From Clostridiales bacterium (lineage in GTDB: Bacteria > Bacillota > Clostridia > Lachnospirales > Lachnospiraceae), in the NCBI GenBank assembly GCA_018372435.1, contig JAHAJA010000026.1, forward strand, positions 1 through 60,010: a stretch of 60,010 nt of DNA, given 5' to 3'. Shown piece after piece: positions 25,050 through 34,525 of the stretch; within the stretch, counting starts at the first letter, position 1; each line of letters starts with the position of its first letter. The notes under the pieces were generated by a model. That model had not been told where the DNA came from. It searched no databases and saw nothing but the letters and a program-made list of their open reading frames with translations. The translations under genes and the position numbers were made by a program.

Positions 25050-27449
25050 CTACCAGTTGTATAATTTCTTATACGTAATACCCAGTTCCCATCGATGACG
25101 TCTTACCTTCATTCTCCCATAGGTAATCTTCAAATATTCATAAAATTCCTTTTCATATGCAAGAATTATAGCCAATTCCTCATCTGTGATTGTATAATCA
25201 CCGTAACGGATAGCCATATACAAATCATTTACCTTCTTCAAAGAATGTGGAGTTATTGATATAATTTGATCCATTCTAGTTGTATACACTTGTAAGGTCT
25301 CTGTGTTCGTATATGATAATCCTATCTTTTCTAAATGATACATAATTTTGCGGTAGATTACAACTGCTTTCGTAGCATTATTAGCCTCTTTGTATAAGCG
25401 ACACATCTTATGACTAATTCCTAGAAAGTAAATAAAGAAGAGTAGCATTATTATACCAAGAATACCAGTAATAATGAATATTACATCAGTATTAATCCTT
25501 GTATCTGTCTTCACTACCTCAACTTCATCATATTCTTGCCCAGGAATCTCTGGTGGCTGTTGATTCTGTCCCATATATGGATTTGATGATTGATAACTAT
25601 TACTTTCTTCTATACTAATTGGTTTCCATTCTTTATAGAATTTCTCTACATATCCAGGAGTTGGTTCGAACGGAATCCAACCAATTCCATCAAAGTATAC
25701 TTCTACCCAGGCATGGGCATCTGCATTCTTAACTGAATAATAAGAGTCTTCCTTATCTTCATAGTCAACATAGAAGCCTTCCACGTAACGCGTAGGTATA
25801 CCAAGACACCTTCCCATAACTGCCATTGCACTTGCAAAGTAAGTACAATATCCTTCTTTTTGATCGAACAAAAAGCTATCAACAAAATCTTGGCCCTTTT
25901 CTGGTTCAATCGTCTTAGTGGTATAAGTCAGTGAGTTCAGGTAACGCTCAATTGCCTTCATCTTATCATAATTCATGGTAAGCCCCTGTGTGATTTCCTG
26001 TGCTAAATGATAGACTCTGTCTGGTAATGCCTCTGGTAACGAGATATAATCCTTATAGATTCTATCTCTACGATTTTTAAGTACCTCAATATATGCAGAA
26101 TTGAATGTATCCCACTTAATTCCTTGCTTAAAGAAATCTCCCCTAAAACTTTGTAACGCTTCTAGATCAAATCTAGAGGCATAACTATCGTATGTAAATG
26201 TATCAGAATCTCTAAGCATATTTTTTAAAAATTCACTATCCATATTTAACATATAATAATATGTCAGGTAATTCGTTCCCTCTCCTTTTAACTTCTTAAA
26301 ACGAAGATTCGCATAATGATCTGTCTTTTCCTTATTCCCCGAAGATTCTACGAAACGAGAAGTCTTTAGAGGATAAAATTTAGTAATCGTACGAATATCT
26401 TCATAGACAATTTCATAATTCTCATACTTTATTAAGTTCTTAGTATCGATTTCATTCGCCTGATACCTCGATAGTGCAAGCGCTAATTCATACAAGTCAT
26501 TGATATACTCCGATGATTCATCCGTTATCTTCGTTGTCTTAGTTGTCCAGCTGCTTCCATTGTATATATTCTTAACATTACCAATCAAGTACCCTGGATA
26601 CTCCGTTGTAGAAGTTTTCAGCTTTAACGCTACCCCCTCGTCACTACCTATCTCACCGCCAAGATCAGAGTCGCCATCAGAAAAGCCTGCGAACGCCATC
26701 TCATACGAACCATCTTTGCCCGCAAAATACAATCTAATCTGTTCACTAACAATCTCTCCCTTTTCCTTAATCATTGAGATTGCCTTGCGAATACCAGTCC
26801 ACCTGATCGGATCTTCTCTCATCGGTAGTAGGAAAATACAGATTGTGATTGTAAAACAGATTGGTAACAAATGCAAAGCTGCCACTTGCTTCTTCTCTTT
26901 CGTTGCCTCCATCTGGTTACAACCAATCTCTACTAATAGTATCAGATTTACTAAAACCACATATGCCACCAACATACGCGTACATGGAAAACCAATTAGA
27001 CTCATAACAATAATTGCAACGAATGTTCCAGCAAAACTACAATACTTAACCATATTCTGTTTACATAATAGCGTTGCTATTAAACAATCAACGCCCTGAA
27101 TAAGTATGATCAGTATGATTCCATAATTACGATGAAGTTCCTCTGTCCCATTCATATAATTTACTACAAAGTTCAATAAATTTTGAATATGTAAGAAAAA
27201 CGGAATTTTCTTTAGGTACAAAAATGTCCCTATAACTACTACTATGCTAAATAATAACACTAGAAATATTCTACTATGGTGATGTACTAGATAGAGTACT
27301 ACCATGCTTATTACTGCAATCGTTGATATCAGTAATCCACTCACCCTGAAATCATATAGGACATTCACTATGTATGTCAGTATTGTAGCAAGCAATGTGA
27401 TTGAGATTATATGGTAGATACGTTGTTTTACTTGATTCGATATCTTCAT
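25050..27449 (-). CDS. Membrane-anchored transglutaminase-like protein (TgpA type)
   Basis: About 799 aa from the ATG at 27449, chosen for its GGGGGAGG RBS; a longer frame to 27509 overlaps the upstream gene. N-terminal hydrophobic segments (about 6-7 helices in residues 10-215), a large extracytoplasmic region with the transglutaminase-like core (about 535-620): Cys in KEGYCTYFAS, His in NADAHAWVEV and an acidic residue in IPFEPTPG (Glu where many have Asp). A last membrane helix (about 660-685) and a cytoplasmic DUF4129-like tail follow. The MoxR-DUF58-TgpA arrangement is widespread; the function is uncertain, perhaps an envelope or membrane protease-linked complex. Confidence 0.88.
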   Translation of the reverse strand: MKISNQVKQRIYHIISITLLATILTYIVNVLYDFRVSGLLISTIAVISMVVLYLVHHHSRIFLVLLFSIVVVIGTFLYLKKIPFFLHIQNLLNFVVNYMNGTEELHRNYGIILIILIQGVDCLIATLLCKQNMVKYCSFAGTFVAIIVMSLIGFPCTRMLVAYVVLVNLILLVEIGCNQMEATKEKKQVAALHLLPICFTITICIFLLPMREDPIRWTGIRKAISMIKEKGEIVSEQIRLYFAGKDGSYEMAFAGFSDGDSDLGGEIGSDEGVALKLKTSTTEYPGYLIGNVKNIYNGSSWTTKTTKITDESSEYINDLYELALALSRYQANEIDTKNLIKYENYEIVYEDIRTITKFYPLKTSRFVESSGNKEKTDHYANLRFKKLKGEGTNYLTYYYMLNMDSEFLKNMLRDSDTFTYDSYASRFDLEALQSFRGDFFKQGIKWDTFNSAYIEVLKNRRDRIYKDYISLPEALPDRVYHLAQEITQGLTMNYDKMKAIERYLNSLTYTTKTIEPEKGQDFVDSFLFDQKEGYCTYFASAMAVMGRCLGIPTRYVEGFYVDYEDKEDSYYSVKNADAHAWVEVYFDGIGWIPFEPTPGYVEKFYKEWKPISIEESNSYQSSNPYMGQNQQPPEIPGQEYDEVEVVKTDTRINTDVIFIITGILGIIMLLFFIYFLGISHKMCRLYKEANNATKAVVIYRKIMYHLEKIGLSYTNTETLQVYTTRMDQIISITPHSLKKVNDLYMAIRYGDYTITDEELAIILAYEKEFYEYLKITYGRMKVRRHRWELGITYKKLYNW

Positions 27450-27480
27450 GACACTTCCTCCCCCAATATTAGGCCTAATT

Positions 27481-28650
27481 CTAGAGAATATCCGTAAGTT
27501 CATCTTCACGTAAAATCTCTCTTACACATATCCCCAAAGAACGGAGTGTTTCAATCTTTATCTTTTCTTTATCGCCTATCTCTGAAGTAAAATAAAGTAA
27601 TACCACTTCTGTTCCCTTTTTCATTAAACTTTGCAACTGGATACACAATGCATCTTCAAGTCTGTGAACAAGCATTATACAAACTCCCATATTTAATATA
27701 CTATTCGCTAACAATTCATGAATTGGAACCTTTTGATTAAATTTAAGAGTTGCACTCTCTTTGTATAGCTTTTCGAAATCCGTTGGACTTTGAATTCGCA
27801 TTTTATTCATACCGTCTTGTTCAAAGTATACATTCATAGGAATACCATTCTTCTGACTATACTTAACGATAGAAAGCTCCGCCTCAATCATCTTATCTTC
27901 GATAATAATCTTATCCATCTCTTTTTCATTTAATTTATAAAGATCTAGATACAAATTCATCTCTTGTCTAGGATTTTGAGTCATTTTACGAGTCAGCAAA
28001 GATTGTTGCTTCGCACTTGCCTTCCAATGGATTCTCCTTAGGCTATCACCATATGCATAGTTACGAAGCTCTGTATCCATCTCAACTTCCTTTGAATTCT
28101 TGTTCGTTACTGTCCTCTTTGAATCCTGCTCAATCGGTAAAATTCTAAGCCTCGATAAACTTAGTACCCGGGGTAATACGGTTACCTTATACTTTGATTG
28201 TAGTGGATATGTGATTGCTAATATTCTTAGAAAATCTGTTATCACTACGAAATTCACACCCACTTCATATTCCCCTCTATAGTTGCATCGTAGGTTAGTC
28301 ACTTTCTCAATACGTTCGCCAGGTAACAAGGTATATTCTGTGGTAGCATTAGCCCCAACTACCTGTGACTTATTATCAAAAAATTTCACTTGGATACTCC
28401 TATATGTAAGAAACTGCTCATTCGATACAGCATAACGATATGGTACCAACTCTCCCTTAACAATTGTCTTTCGATCAATCGATTGGTAGATTCGAAAGCT
28501 TTGATACACATATAACGTATATATGAATGCAATGATTGGTAGTATGATAGCTAAATAAAAGAGTGCATAGGATACATTGCCACCATGATTACTTACAAAA
28601 ACGGTTGTTATAATTAAGAATGCCAGCAGGATATATCTATATATCTTCAT
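27481..28650 (-). CDS. DUF58 domain protein (MoxR-associated, vWA-like)
   Basis: About 389 aa from the ATG at 28650 (AAAGGGG upstream, somewhat far; a GTG at 28671 has no RBS). Two N-terminal membrane helices (about 5-50), a beta-rich region, and the DUF58 signature in the middle (YAYGDSLRRIHWKASAKQQSLLTRKM, here split: YAYGDSLRRIHWK, about 203-215, and ASAKQQSLLTR). Family members are thought to bind metal through a vWA-like fold and to work with the MoxR ATPase encoded just upstream. It starts 26 bp after the moxR stop and ends 31 bp before the transglutaminase start: a tight operon. Confidence 0.88.
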   Translation of the reverse strand: MKIYRYILLAFLIITTVFVSNHGGNVSYALFYLAIILPIIAFIYTLYVYQSFRIYQSIDRKTIVKGELVPYRYAVSNEQFLTYRSIQVKFFDNKSQVVGANATTEYTLLPGERIEKVTNLRCNYRGEYEVGVNFVVITDFLRILAITYPLQSKYKVTVLPRVLSLSRLRILPIEQDSKRTVTNKNSKEVEMDTELRNYAYGDSLRRIHWKASAKQQSLLTRKMTQNPRQEMNLYLDLYKLNEKEMDKIIIEDKMIEAELSIVKYSQKNGIPMNVYFEQDGMNKMRIQSPTDFEKLYKESATLKFNQKVPIHELLANSILNMGVCIMLVHRLEDALCIQLQSLMKKGTEVVLLYFTSEIGDKEKIKIETLRSLGICVREILREDELTDIL

Positions 28651-28676
28651 GTATATGGCGACCCCTTTCACATTAA

Positions 28677-29609
28677 TTAATATGGTATTCGTAATACTGA
28701 AACAATTGATTTCAGCACCTTCTTGGCATCCATTTTATTAAGTTGTGCTTCAGGAGTTACCACAATTCTATGTTCTAATACTGGTTCAATCATCGTTAAT
28801 ATATCATCCGGTATGACGTAATCTCTTCCACTAATATACGCCTTTGCTCTAGCTGCACGAATCAAAGCTAACATTGCTCTAGGACTTGCGCCCAGTACTA
28901 TATTGGCATTCTTTCTCGTCTCGTCTACCAGATTAACAATGTATGCTAATAGTTGCTCTTTAATTAAAACCTGATCCACTTCATTTTGCATTGTAAGGAT
29001 ATCTCCTTCATTCACCACGGAAGAGATTGATTTGATACTTGTCCCAGATATAAACTTTTGCGCTAGTAATAGTTCATCTTCGTTTGATGGGTATCCGATC
29101 GACAACTTGATTAAAAATCGGTCTAGCTGCGCTTCTGGCAAATTATATGTACCCAAGTAATCAATTGGATTTTGTGTTGCTATAACCATAAAAGGATCTG
29201 GTAACACTGTTGTTTTACCATCTACTGTAACCTGCTTTTCTTCCATTGCCTCTAATAAACTTGCTTGCGTTTTAGGAGAAGTACGATTAATCTCATCAGC
29301 AAGAATAATATGGTTCATGACTGCACCTTTCATGAAATCAAATTGTCCTGTCATCATGTTATACACGGAGATCCCAGTAACATCACTTGGTAATGTATCT
29401 GGTGTAAATGTTATTCTTGAAAATCCACATGATATTGATTTCGCCAATGCACTTGCTAGTGTTGTTTTTCCTACCCCAGGAACGTCTTCTAGCAAAATAT
29501 GCCCTTTCGCCAAGAGCGCAATGACTACCATCTCGATCTTGTCCTTTTTACCAATAATAACTTGTTCCATATTCTTAATAATCGTAGATACTTTAACAAA
29601 TTCTTCCAT
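28677..29609 (-). CDS. MoxR-family AAA ATPase
   Basis: About 310 aa from the ATG at 29609; the GTG at 29669 lacks an RBS, while GGAG lies 13 nt before the ATG (long spacing, so the start is not certain). Walker A DVPGVGKTTLA (about 40-50), Walker B LADEINRT, sensor 1 ATQNPID and the C-terminal lid (GASPRAMLALIRAARAKA). It is an ATPase chaperone that remodels or activates a partner, presumably the DUF58 and transglutaminase-like proteins encoded downstream in the same operon. Confidence 0.92.
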   Translation of the reverse strand: MEEFVKVSTIIKNMEQVIIGKKDKIEMVVIALLAKGHILLEDVPGVGKTTLASALAKSISCGFSRITFTPDTLPSDVTGISVYNMMTGQFDFMKGAVMNHIILADEINRTSPKTQASLLEAMEEKQVTVDGKTTVLPDPFMVIATQNPIDYLGTYNLPEAQLDRFLIKLSIGYPSNEDELLLAQKFISGTSIKSISSVVNEGDILTMQNEVDQVLIKEQLLAYIVNLVDETRKNANIVLGASPRAMLALIRAARAKAYISGRDYVIPDDILTMIEPVLEHRIVVTPEAQLNKMDAKKVLKSIVSVLRIPY

Positions 29610-29842
29610 AACTCTATACCTACTCCTCTCTTTTATACCATTTTGGTAATTTATAGAACTCTCTTTCACTTCAACAATATAATTGTGCCTTAAGGTTACC
29701 TACTACAAAGAGTATTCCAACTTCCTAACTCCTATATATAGTCTTAACACCTTTCATCTTCCTATATATTCCAATAATATCATTTTTTATAAGATATATC
29801 CATATAAAAATCGCCAGTAAATACTTCCAATTTTCGTTAGTT

Positions 29843-29851
29843 TGGTATAAA
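29843..29851 (+). promoter_or_regulatory. Extended -10 promoter element of the GDPD gene
   Basis: TGGTATAAA with a weak -35 (ACTTCC); 38 bp upstream of the ATG. Confidence 0.4.
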
Positions 29852-29888
29852 ATAATAACACTAATAAATACGCAATGGGGACAAAAAT

Positions 29889-30635
29889 ATGAAAAGAAGA
29901 AAACCACTTATTATTGCACATAGAGGGGCTAAAAGCCTTGCAAAATATGAAAACACAGTAGAAGCATTTCAGATAGCGATAGACTTAAAACTACAAATGG
30001 TAGAGTTTGATATACGTCAGACAAAGGACAAGAAATTAATAATCTATCATAATCCAACTATCGGCGGCAAAAAGATTCGTAATTTAACCTATCATAGGCT
30101 TACTACAATCGCAAACAAGAAGGGATTAGAGATTCCTCTTTTAGAGGATGTCCTAAAACTATGTCAAGGTAAGGTTCATCTAGATATTGAATTCAAAGAA
30201 TCCGGTTATGAAAAGGAGGTAGTTGACCTGGTTACTGCTTACTTCAATTATGACGAATTCATTATGATTAGTTTTTCGGATAACATAATAAAAGAAGTGA
30301 AGCGCATAGACTCAAATATTCGGACAGGTCTGTTAATAGGACTTGAAGGTGCATCTCTTCCACAACGTCTACAAGAACTATATCCAATTAGACGATTAAA
30401 GAATACGAATGCTGATTTTATAGCCGCGCATTATTATCTAGTAACACGTTTCTTAATCTACTTATGTAGAAAATATAACTACGATCTCATCGTTTGGACC
30501 GTGAATCGCGACCGAACATTCCATAAGTTAAGAAAGCAACGTGTTACAGCTATTGTAACTGATTTTCCGCAGAGATATACTCGGACAAAGGGCAAGAAGC
30601 AGCATATTTTACCCTCAAGAAAGATTATAAAATAA
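29889..30635 (+). CDS. Glycerophosphodiester phosphodiesterase (GDPD family)
   Basis: 248 aa, the short cytoplasmic class. N-terminal IIAHRGAKSLAKYENTVEAF (residues about 8-27) holds the catalytic His and the metal Glu, EFDIRQTKD the second acidic pair, and IYHNP the second catalytic His. It hydrolyses glycerophosphodiesters to glycerol-3-phosphate plus alcohol. The RBS is weak (ATGGGGAC). The last 21 bp overlap the convergent SOD-like gene, and no terminator lies between them. Confidence 0.9.
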   Translation: MKRRKPLIIAHRGAKSLAKYENTVEAFQIAIDLKLQMVEFDIRQTKDKKLIIYHNPTIGGKKIRNLTYHRLTTIANKKGLEIPLLEDVLKLCQGKVHLDIEFKESGYEKEVVDLVTAYFNYDEFIMISFSDNIIKEVKRIDSNIRTGLLIGLEGASLPQRLQELYPIRRLKNTNADFIAAHYYLVTRFLIYLCRKYNYDLIVWTVNRDRTFHKLRKQRVTAIVTDFPQRYTRTKGKKQHILPSRKIIK

Positions 30636-31211
30636 TTCAGCCCGATCTTTCACTGTCAACCAATTTACATTATACAAAAAATTATTAATATAGGAAACCT
30701 TATCGGTTCCATACTGCATAAAATATGCGTGTTCATAAACATCAAGCACTATGAGTGGGAAACCTAAAACAATCCCTCCCATATCGTGTGTATCTAAACT
30801 CATGTTCATAAATCTCTGAGTCTTCTGTTCAAAGGCAAGAATTGACCACCCACGGCTTGCCTTTGCTGTAGCTATAAAATCCAATTCCCAGTTTTCAAAG
30901 GTGCCAAAATCTCTCTCAATTAGTTTAAGCACGCTATCAGGAACCACATTCTCTTTACCGCCAATATTACTAAAATATAATTCATGGAGTATAATTGCAT
31001 TAAGAGAATAACTCTCTCCTCTTTTTAATCCACGAAACTTACTATATGTAGAGTTCGCTTCACCTGGTTGATCGTCCCCTGCCTTAAATATCGCATCGAT
31101 CTCATTATATTTTTTAATATATCCTTCGTATAGCGAATAATGCGCTTGAAATTGTGCATCATCTACCACAGTAATGTTTTCATTAAAAGAAAACTCCTCA
31201 GCTTTTAACAT
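30615..31211 (-). CDS. Fe/Mn superoxide dismutase-like protein
   Basis: 198 aa, length of Fe/Mn SOD. The four metal ligands appear to be present: His in FQAHYSLYEGY (about residue 24), His in IILHELYFSNI (about 76), and Asp plus His in LIVLDVYEHAYF (about 156-160). The N-terminal helical domain is divergent and the second-ligand neighbourhood lacks the usual 'NHxxFW'. Activity as a true SOD is likely but unproven; divergent members exist in clostridia. GAGAGGAAAG RBS. It overlaps the convergent GDPD gene by 21 bp. Confidence 0.85.
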   Translation of the reverse strand: MLKAEEFSFNENITVVDDAQFQAHYSLYEGYIKKYNEIDAIFKAGDDQPGEANSTYSKFRGLKRGESYSLNAIILHELYFSNIGGKENVVPDSVLKLIERDFGTFENWELDFIATAKASRGWSILAFEQKTQRFMNMSLDTHDMGGIVLGFPLIVLDVYEHAYFMQYGTDKVSYINNFLYNVNWLTVKDRAELFYNLS

Positions 31212-31476
31212 ATATCTTTCCTCTCCTAACCTTCATTAATTACAGAATTATACTGGTATTATCGTATTCTTATTAATATATGCAACCATTATCCATAATT
31301 AGAACGTAGATCTTGTTGAGCTTGTTATGCGAAGGGGCGAAGTTCCGACAATATACCTATAGAAAGAAAATCAAGTGCTCTAAGTGGCATTTGATTTACC
31401 CCAAATAAACACACTGTACAGAACCAGAAAAAGGTGATAAACTTAATACTGATTTTATATCTTAGGAGGGGGTTCT

Positions 31477-32793
31477 ATGCTAAAAGCAGTTATTTTTGAT
31501 ATGGATGGTGTACTTGTTGATTCTGAACCACTCAACTTACAAGCCTTAATTAATGCATTAAAAGATTTTGGAGTAGAATTAACATTAGACTATTGTTCCC
31601 AATTCATTGGTTTATCGAATACTGATACGATGAGGCAAATCATCGATGAATATAAGCTGGATACAACGGTTAACGAATTAATACTTGCAAATAAAGTTAT
31701 GAAAAGAAAGATGATTAAAGAAGAAGGATATCCACCTATTCCGTTTGTCAAAACACTTATTCAGAATCTATATCGCAACGGTATTAAGATGGCCGTAGCA
31801 TCTTCTTCACCTGAAACAGATATCTTGCATGTTACAAAAACACTTGGAATCTATAAATATTTTGATAAAATTATAAGTGGAGATTTTGTAGAACATTCAA
31901 AACCTGATCCAGAAATCTTTACTCTTGCACTAAAAGAACTCGGGATATCAGCTTCACAAGCTATGGTAATTGAAGATTCTATGAATGGTACAATTGCCGC
32001 TGAAGGAGCAGGAATAAAAACGATTGGTTTTCTTAATCCCAATTCCGGAAATCAAGATTTAAGTCGCGCCTGTGTATTAATCGAAAGCTTTCAAGATGTT
32101 AATTATCATTTTATAGAGAGTGAATATAGACGAGCTTATGGACTACCAGTAGAGATCACAAAAACCAAACGTCTTGTAATTCGTGAACTTACCGTGGATG
32201 ATATTAAAACGATGTATAAGATCTATCAAGATCCTAAAGTACGAGAATATATAGATGATATTGATGATTATCTACAAAATGAAATTGATAAACATGAGGC
32301 ATATATAAACAATGTATATTCATTCTTTGGCTATGGTCTATGGGGTGTCTTTAAAAAAGATTCCAACCAATTAATCGGACGATGTGGAATCCAAAATCGT
32401 ACCATTGATAATCGGCTGGAAATCGAATTAGGCTATCTATTGGATGGAGACCATTGGGGAATGGGATATGCCTTAGAATGTACTAAGGCCGTTTTATCAT
32501 ACGCTTTTGAATATCTAGGCATCCAAAGAATTGTTGCTTCTATTGACAAGTTAAATGCACGTTCTATAAATATTGCTACTAAATTAGGTATGTTAAAAGA
32601 AAAAGAAATAATAGACAACTGTCGCCATTGCTATCTATATGTTATAACAAAAGACGCTTATGATAAGCAACTAGAAAAAGAAGAAGCTTCTAGAAGAAAA
32701 GAAGCCGTTTATAAAGTTCTCAATAAGTACGAAGATGGAATAGATACCGCAGTTTATAAGAAACGCTATCGTTACCTTGATAACGATAATTAG
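31477..32793 (+). CDS. HAD phosphatase - GNAT acetyltransferase fusion
   Basis: 438 aa, two whole domains. Residues 1-about 218: HAD superfamily, beta-phosphoglucomutase-like (motif I DMDGVLVDSE, motif II AVASSSPE, Lys in HSKPDPEIF, motif IV VIEDSMNG). Residues about 225-400: GNAT acyltransferase (TKRLVIRELTVDD start, acetyl-CoA loop region RCGIQNR / LDGDHWGMGYALE). The last 40 residues are charged. The HAD part probably dephosphorylates a sugar phosphate and the GNAT part acylates an amine; a shared substrate is an inference. AGGAGGGG RBS. A small hypothetical gene follows after 12 bp with a GGAGG RBS, forming a two-gene unit. Confidence 0.88.
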   Translation: MLKAVIFDMDGVLVDSEPLNLQALINALKDFGVELTLDYCSQFIGLSNTDTMRQIIDEYKLDTTVNELILANKVMKRKMIKEEGYPPIPFVKTLIQNLYRNGIKMAVASSSPETDILHVTKTLGIYKYFDKIISGDFVEHSKPDPEIFTLALKELGISASQAMVIEDSMNGTIAAEGAGIKTIGFLNPNSGNQDLSRACVLIESFQDVNYHFIESEYRRAYGLPVEITKTKRLVIRELTVDDIKTMYKIYQDPKVREYIDDIDDYLQNEIDKHEAYINNVYSFFGYGLWGVFKKDSNQLIGRCGIQNRTIDNRLEIELGYLLDGDHWGMGYALECTKAVLSYAFEYLGIQRIVASIDKLNARSINIATKLGMLKEKEIIDNCRHCYLYVITKDAYDKQLEKEEASRRKEAVYKVLNKYEDGIDTAVYKKRYRYLDNDN

Positions 32794-32805
32794 GAGGTTT
32801 AATTA

Positions 32806-33063
32806 ATGGAAGAATTTTATGCAGCAATTGAAGAAAAAATAAAAGAATCTGGTTATCCAAAGAAAGTTGATGGTTGTTCCATCTATACAGAAATTTCAGA
32901 TTTCATTGAAGATAAAGATAATGGTTCTTATTTATATCTATCTAAAAACCATGAAGATGATGTTTTTGAATATAAGATTGACGTTATGACAGACAATTTC
33001 AATCTTGCTACTCTATCTATTACTAGTAGAGGTCAAAGTTATTTTATAGATTTTGACGCTTAA
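32806..33063 (+). CDS. Small conserved hypothetical protein
   Basis: 85 aa, acidic, no signal peptide or membrane segment. Pattern of alternating beta strands (YLYLSKNHEDDVFEYKID, ATLSITSRGQSYFIDFD) suggests a small alpha-beta fold. I do not recognise it. A perfect AGGAGG RBS and 12-bp spacing to the HAD-GNAT gene mark it as the second gene of that unit. It ends before a bidirectional terminator. Confidence 0.75.
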   Translation: MEEFYAAIEEKIKESGYPKKVDGCSIYTEISDFIEDKDNGSYLYLSKNHEDDVFEYKIDVMTDNFNLATLSITSRGQSYFIDFDA

Positions 33064-33106
33064 GTAGTAGTTGATATAACTTTTGACACTCAAACCAATT
33101 ACTAAT

Positions 33107-33166
33107 AAAAAGCTTATACTTTATATATAGATATTAATTATCTATATTAGAGTATAAGCTTTTTAT
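33107..33166. terminator. Bidirectional terminator between convergent genes
   Basis: AAAAAGCTTATACT pairs perfectly with AGTATAAGCTTTTT, with a second inner stem (TATATAGATA with TATCTATATT-like). Runs of A and T on both flanks make it usable for the gene at 32806 and the lipoprotein at 33184. Confidence 0.85.
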
Positions 33167-33183
33167 TATCATAGTTTTATAAA

Positions 33184-33558
33184 CTATTTCTTATTACCTG
33201 GAGTTGTTGTGTTAGTATTGTTCGTGTTGTTATTTGTGTTGTTACCAGTAACATCATTCACGCCATTCTCTACACCATCGATTACATCATCAACGCCTTC
33301 TTTAATGTCTTCACCCACTGTGTTACCATTTGTTGTTGTTCCATTGTTTGTTGTTCCGTTGTTTGTTGCTCCGTTGTTTGTTGTTCCGTTGTTTGTTGTT
33401 CCATTTGTTGTTCCATTGTTTGTTGTTCCGTTGTTTGTTGTTCCATCGTTTGTTGTAGTACCATTATTCTTATTTACCTTATCATCTCTTGTGCATGCAG
33501 TCATTGCAAACATAGATAAACAGAACACTGCAATTAATACGTACATTTTCTTTTTCAT
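33184..33558 (-). CDS. Lipoprotein with an Asn-Gly-Thr repeat region
   Basis: 124 aa. Signal peptide and lipobox MTAC at about 19-22, then a low-complexity stretch (about 30-80) of NNGTTNNGTTNNGT-type repeats, a short conserved-looking middle (GEDIKEGVDDVIDGVENGVNDV) and an Asn/Thr-rich end. The repeat unit in DNA is near-identical and about 15-18 bp long, so copy number probably varies by slippage. Presumably anchored to the membrane outside. The middle part resembles small YtxH-like lipoproteins of clostridia; function unknown. Confidence 0.85.
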   Translation of the reverse strand: MKKKMYVLIAVFCLSMFAMTACTRDDKVNKNNGTTTNDGTTNNGTTNNGTTNGTTNNGTTNNGATNNGTTNNGTTTNGNTVGEDIKEGVDDVIDGVENGVNDVTGNNTNNNTNNTNTTTPGNKK

Positions 33559-33676
33559 GGAATATTCCTCCTAGTATACTATTACTTGTAATTACTCTGC
33601 TACTTTAAACCTTATAGAGCTATTACATATTACGTAGTTAGTATTCCACTCTTACATAAAAATATTCATATATAAC

Positions 33677-33718
33677 AAAAGACTCTTCTTTAAATTAAAA
33701 ATTTATTGAAGACTTTTA
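33677..33718 (-). terminator. Weak terminator after the TIGR03915-type gene
   Basis: On the minus strand AAAAGTCTTC pairs with GAAGAGTCTTTT (with a bulge) around an AT-rich loop, followed by TGTTATA. Confidence 0.4.
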
Positions 33719-33733
33719 CTTTTTTTCATTTAA

Positions 33734-34501
33734 TTAATTCGTAAACTCTGTCATATTTCTACGAAATCGAATCGGTAAGTTTTGTCGTTGTAATTTATAA
33801 TTTGTCCGTTCTAAAATTGCGATTGATTCAACAAAAGATTTCCATAATTGTTCTAAGCTTTCCTCTTCGTTATTGATTTTCCCAAGTTCAGAAAAGTCAA
33901 CTTCAGATGTATCTACTTGAACCCAGCCTTCACCGATTTGATGTACTATAGCTAATTGTCGTACTTCATCATGGATAATCCAATTCTCAACAGGTAGTCG
34001 ATCTGCAAAATGTGGTGCTAATAAAGTAATGACATTATTTTTCGGGTTTATCTTTCCATATAATACATGATTCTTTAATTCTGAAAATCTTAAAAATCCT
34101 GTATAATGATGAACTTCATTTCCAACTGCTCGGTTCATCTCAAAAATCGTTTGTACAACAGGATTACTATAATTTGTTATAATAGAAAAACCATAATGAA
34201 TTCCAAGTATAACAAATCGATAAATTGCATCAGCTTTGTCTTGCCTATCTGTCATAGCCGCACGACATATTGTTTCATAAGCTTCTACTGATATCTTTTT
34301 CTTAATCGTTCGTACAACCTTTTCCGACTTCTCATAATCTGTAACAACTGGGATATATTTCGAAAACAATTGATAATTCATCATTTGGTCAATAAATTGA
34401 ATCTGAATATTCTTATGTCCATAACCGCTATCCCAAGCATTGTAGATTGCAGTAAAAATCCCATCTAGACTATCTTCACATTGAAAAATGTACTGCTCCA
34501 A
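33734..34501 (-). CDS. TIGR03915/DUF4130-type DNA-metabolism protein
   Basis: 255 aa from a TTG start at 34501; GAGGTG sits 5 nt before it, which fixes the start. The sequence (FQCEDSLDGIFTAIYNAWDSGYG, then FLRFSELKNHVLYGKINPKN, then LLAPHFADRLPVENWIIHD) matches the TIGR03915 family that almost always accompanies a radical-SAM protein of the TIGR03916 type; in other organisms a DUF4130 domain is fused to uracil-DNA glycosylase. Function is not established. It is downstream of the radical-SAM gene with a 100-bp gap holding a tandem duplication, and is likely co-transcribed. Confidence 0.85.
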   Translation of the reverse strand: MEQYIFQCEDSLDGIFTAIYNAWDSGYGHKNIQIQFIDQMMNYQLFSKYIPVVTDYEKSEKVVRTIKKKISVEAYETICRAAMTDRQDKADAIYRFVILGIHYGFSIITNYSNPVVQTIFEMNRAVGNEVHHYTGFLRFSELKNHVLYGKINPKNNVITLLAPHFADRLPVENWIIHDEVRQLAIVHQIGEGWVQVDTSEVDFSELGKINNEEESLEQLWKSFVESIAILERTNYKLQRQNLPIRFRRNMTEFTN

Positions 34502-34525
34502 GTTAGCACCTCTTTCCTATATAAC

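Noticed and set aside
33209..33574. Plus-strand Val/Pro-rich ORF opposite the repeat lipoprotein
   Set aside because: An open frame created by the repeats of the real gene on the other strand; no RBS, low complexity.
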